Of a stretch of 64,000 bases of DNA, positions 63,138-64,000 are shown one piece after another (the stretch's first letter is position 1; every line of letters begins with the position of its first letter). The stretch spans positions 434,001-498,000 of the forward strand of contig NZ_CP039637.1 of assembly GCF_004923295.1 (NCBI RefSeq), given 5' to 3'. A model generated the notes under the pieces. That model worked only from the letters and a program-made list of their open reading frames with translations, searched no databases and had not been told where the DNA came from. Position numbers and translations under genes: made by a program. The stretch is from Azospirillum sp. TSH100 (lineage in GTDB: Bacteria > Pseudomonadota > Alphaproteobacteria > Azospirillales > Azospirillaceae).

Positions 63138-63896
63138 TCAGACCAGCGACAGCTCCACGACGAAGTCATAGGCGTCGCCGCGGTAGTGGGAACGGACGAA
63201 CTCCAGCGGGGTTCCGTTCTCCAGAAAGGTGCGGCGCTCAATGTAGAGGGCGGGGGCGCCGTCGGGAACCCCCAGAAGCGCTGCCTGATCCGTCGGCAGG
63301 CGAATGGCAGACAAGCGTTGCAGCGCACGGAAGGGCGGATGGCCGCGCCCGCGCAGGGTCTCGTACAGGGAGCCCTGGACCAGATCGGGGTCGGGCAGGA
63401 AACTCGTCGGCAGCGTGCTGAGTTCGATGGCGAGCGGCGTGCCGTCGGCCAGCCGCAGCCGGTGCAGCCGCACCACCTCCGCACCCGGTCGCAGGCCCAG
63501 TGCCATCGCCTCCTCCGGTGTCGCGGTGGCGACGGAGCGGCTGAGCCAGCGCGACTCCGGCTTCAGGCCGCGGCCGCCGATGTCCTCGGTGAAGCTGGTC
63601 AGGGCGGACAGCCGCTGTTCCACATGGGGGCTGTGGTTGATGAAGGTCCCGGCGCCCTGGCGTTGGTGCAGCAGCCCCTCCGCGATCAGTTCGCGCAGCG
63701 CCTTGCGCACGGTGACGCGGGAAACGCCGAAGGTCTCCGCCAGTTCGCGCTCGCCGGGAAGGGCGTCCTGGTCGGTCAGCCGGCCTTCGACGATCAGCGA
63801 CCGGAGATGCCGCGCCAGCTGCAGATACAGCGGCAGGGGCAGGGCGTCCGACAGGGCGGTCGGGTCGAACGGGGCCGCGGCGGCGGCAGTGGACAT
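63138..63896 (-). CDS. GntR/HutC-family regulator of the nag genes (NagR/NagQ-like)
   Basis: A 252-residue regulator. The N-terminal winged helix (PGERELAETFGVSRVTVRKALRELIAEGLL, about residues 45-75) is followed by a UTRA ligand-binding domain (about residues 100-250, with the FVRSHYRGDAYDF block near the end). Regulators of this type bind GlcNAc-6-P or GlcN-6-P. The likely operator is the palindrome at 60079-60092. The start at 63896 follows GGAG; longer starts in frame lack support. A half-site like the operator (TGGTATCAT on the minus strand) lies near 63929, which may allow autoregulation. Confidence 0.87.
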   Translation of the reverse strand: MSTAAAAAPFDPTALSDALPLPLYLQLARHLRSLIVEGRLTDQDALPGERELAETFGVSRVTVRKALRELIAEGLLHQRQGAGTFINHSPHVEQRLSALTSFTEDIGGRGLKPESRWLSRSVATATPEEAMALGLRPGAEVVRLHRLRLADGTPLAIELSTLPTSFLPDPDLVQGSLYETLRGRGHPPFRALQRLSAIRLPTDQAALLGVPDGAPALYIERRTFLENGTPLEFVRSHYRGDAYDFVVELSLV

Positions 63897-64000
63897 CGGC
63901 AACCACTCCAGTGCTCCGGGACCGGCATGATACCACTGAAAGTCCTCTGGGCAACAGCCGCCGGACGGCATGTGTCGGAACACGCACGACTGTGACCGTT

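Overview
The window is about 64 kb of GC-rich DNA that is packed with genes, mostly in operons whose start and stop codons overlap by 4 bp (ATGA). Gene content and codon use suggest an alphaproteobacterium of the Rhodospirillales, most like Azospirillum. This is inferred from protein resemblance and layout; no rRNA gene is present to confirm it. I see no tRNA, rRNA, CRISPR array, insertion sequence, integrase or phage gene.

Layout. (1) 1-3177: the 3' end of a membrane-bound group 4 [NiFe]-hydrogenase or Complex-I-like operon, with small subunit, NuoH-like, ferredoxin, NuoC-like and NuoD-like large subunit. (2) 3231-4609: a BamE-like lipoprotein and a UbiE-type methyltransferase. (3) 5143-19242: an aryl polyene (xanthomonadin/flexirubin-type) pigment cluster in two convergent arms. 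The plus arm has a flavin-dependent halogenase, a PlsC-like acyltransferase and a family 2 glycosyltransferase. The minus arm has 13 tightly coupled genes: ACP, ApeG-like protein, AMP ligase, two dehydratases, a frameshifted LpxL-like acyltransferase, LolA-like carrier, MMPL exporter, deacetylase, methyltransferase, ketosynthase, chain-length factor and ketoreductase. (4) 19668-23429: a MocR-type regulator, CcoG and a DUF1289 protein. (5) 23519-27787: an operon of TonB-dependent receptor, YfiR-like protein and hybrid histidine kinase, followed by an alpha/beta hydrolase. (6) 28608-34658: an arginine/ornithine module with ABC importer, Lrp-type regulator, arginase and ornithine cyclodeaminase. 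(7) 34715-41771: a Na+/H+ antiporter and a stress-type cluster of DUF1275, DoxX, amidohydrolase, XapX, isochorismatase-like hydrolase and Tat-exported alpha/beta hydrolase. (8) 41964-49315: a ribose-type sugar ABC importer with a Gfo/Idh/MocA dehydrogenase, a TIM-barrel isomerase and a divergent ROK regulator. (9) 49336-55189: a chemoreceptor, a DUF5666/DUF6502 pair and a lone membrane protein resembling an exporter membrane domain. (10) 55235-63896: an N-acetylglucosamine PTS regulon with fused EIIA-HPr-EI, EIICB, SIS-family deaminase, NagA, HAD phosphatase and GntR/HutC regulator.

How it fits together. The pigment arms supply activation, elongation, reduction, dehydration, tailoring and export of a probably halogenated aryl polyene, but no starter-acid enzyme is in the window. 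The arginine module imports a basic amino acid and takes arginine through ornithine to proline. The nag module takes up, phosphorylates, deacetylates and deaminates GlcNAc under a GntR regulator, and a 14-bp operator-like palindrome lies in front of the deaminase gene. GC-rich hairpins of a common CCCTCTCCC type sit between many of these blocks and probably act as terminators.
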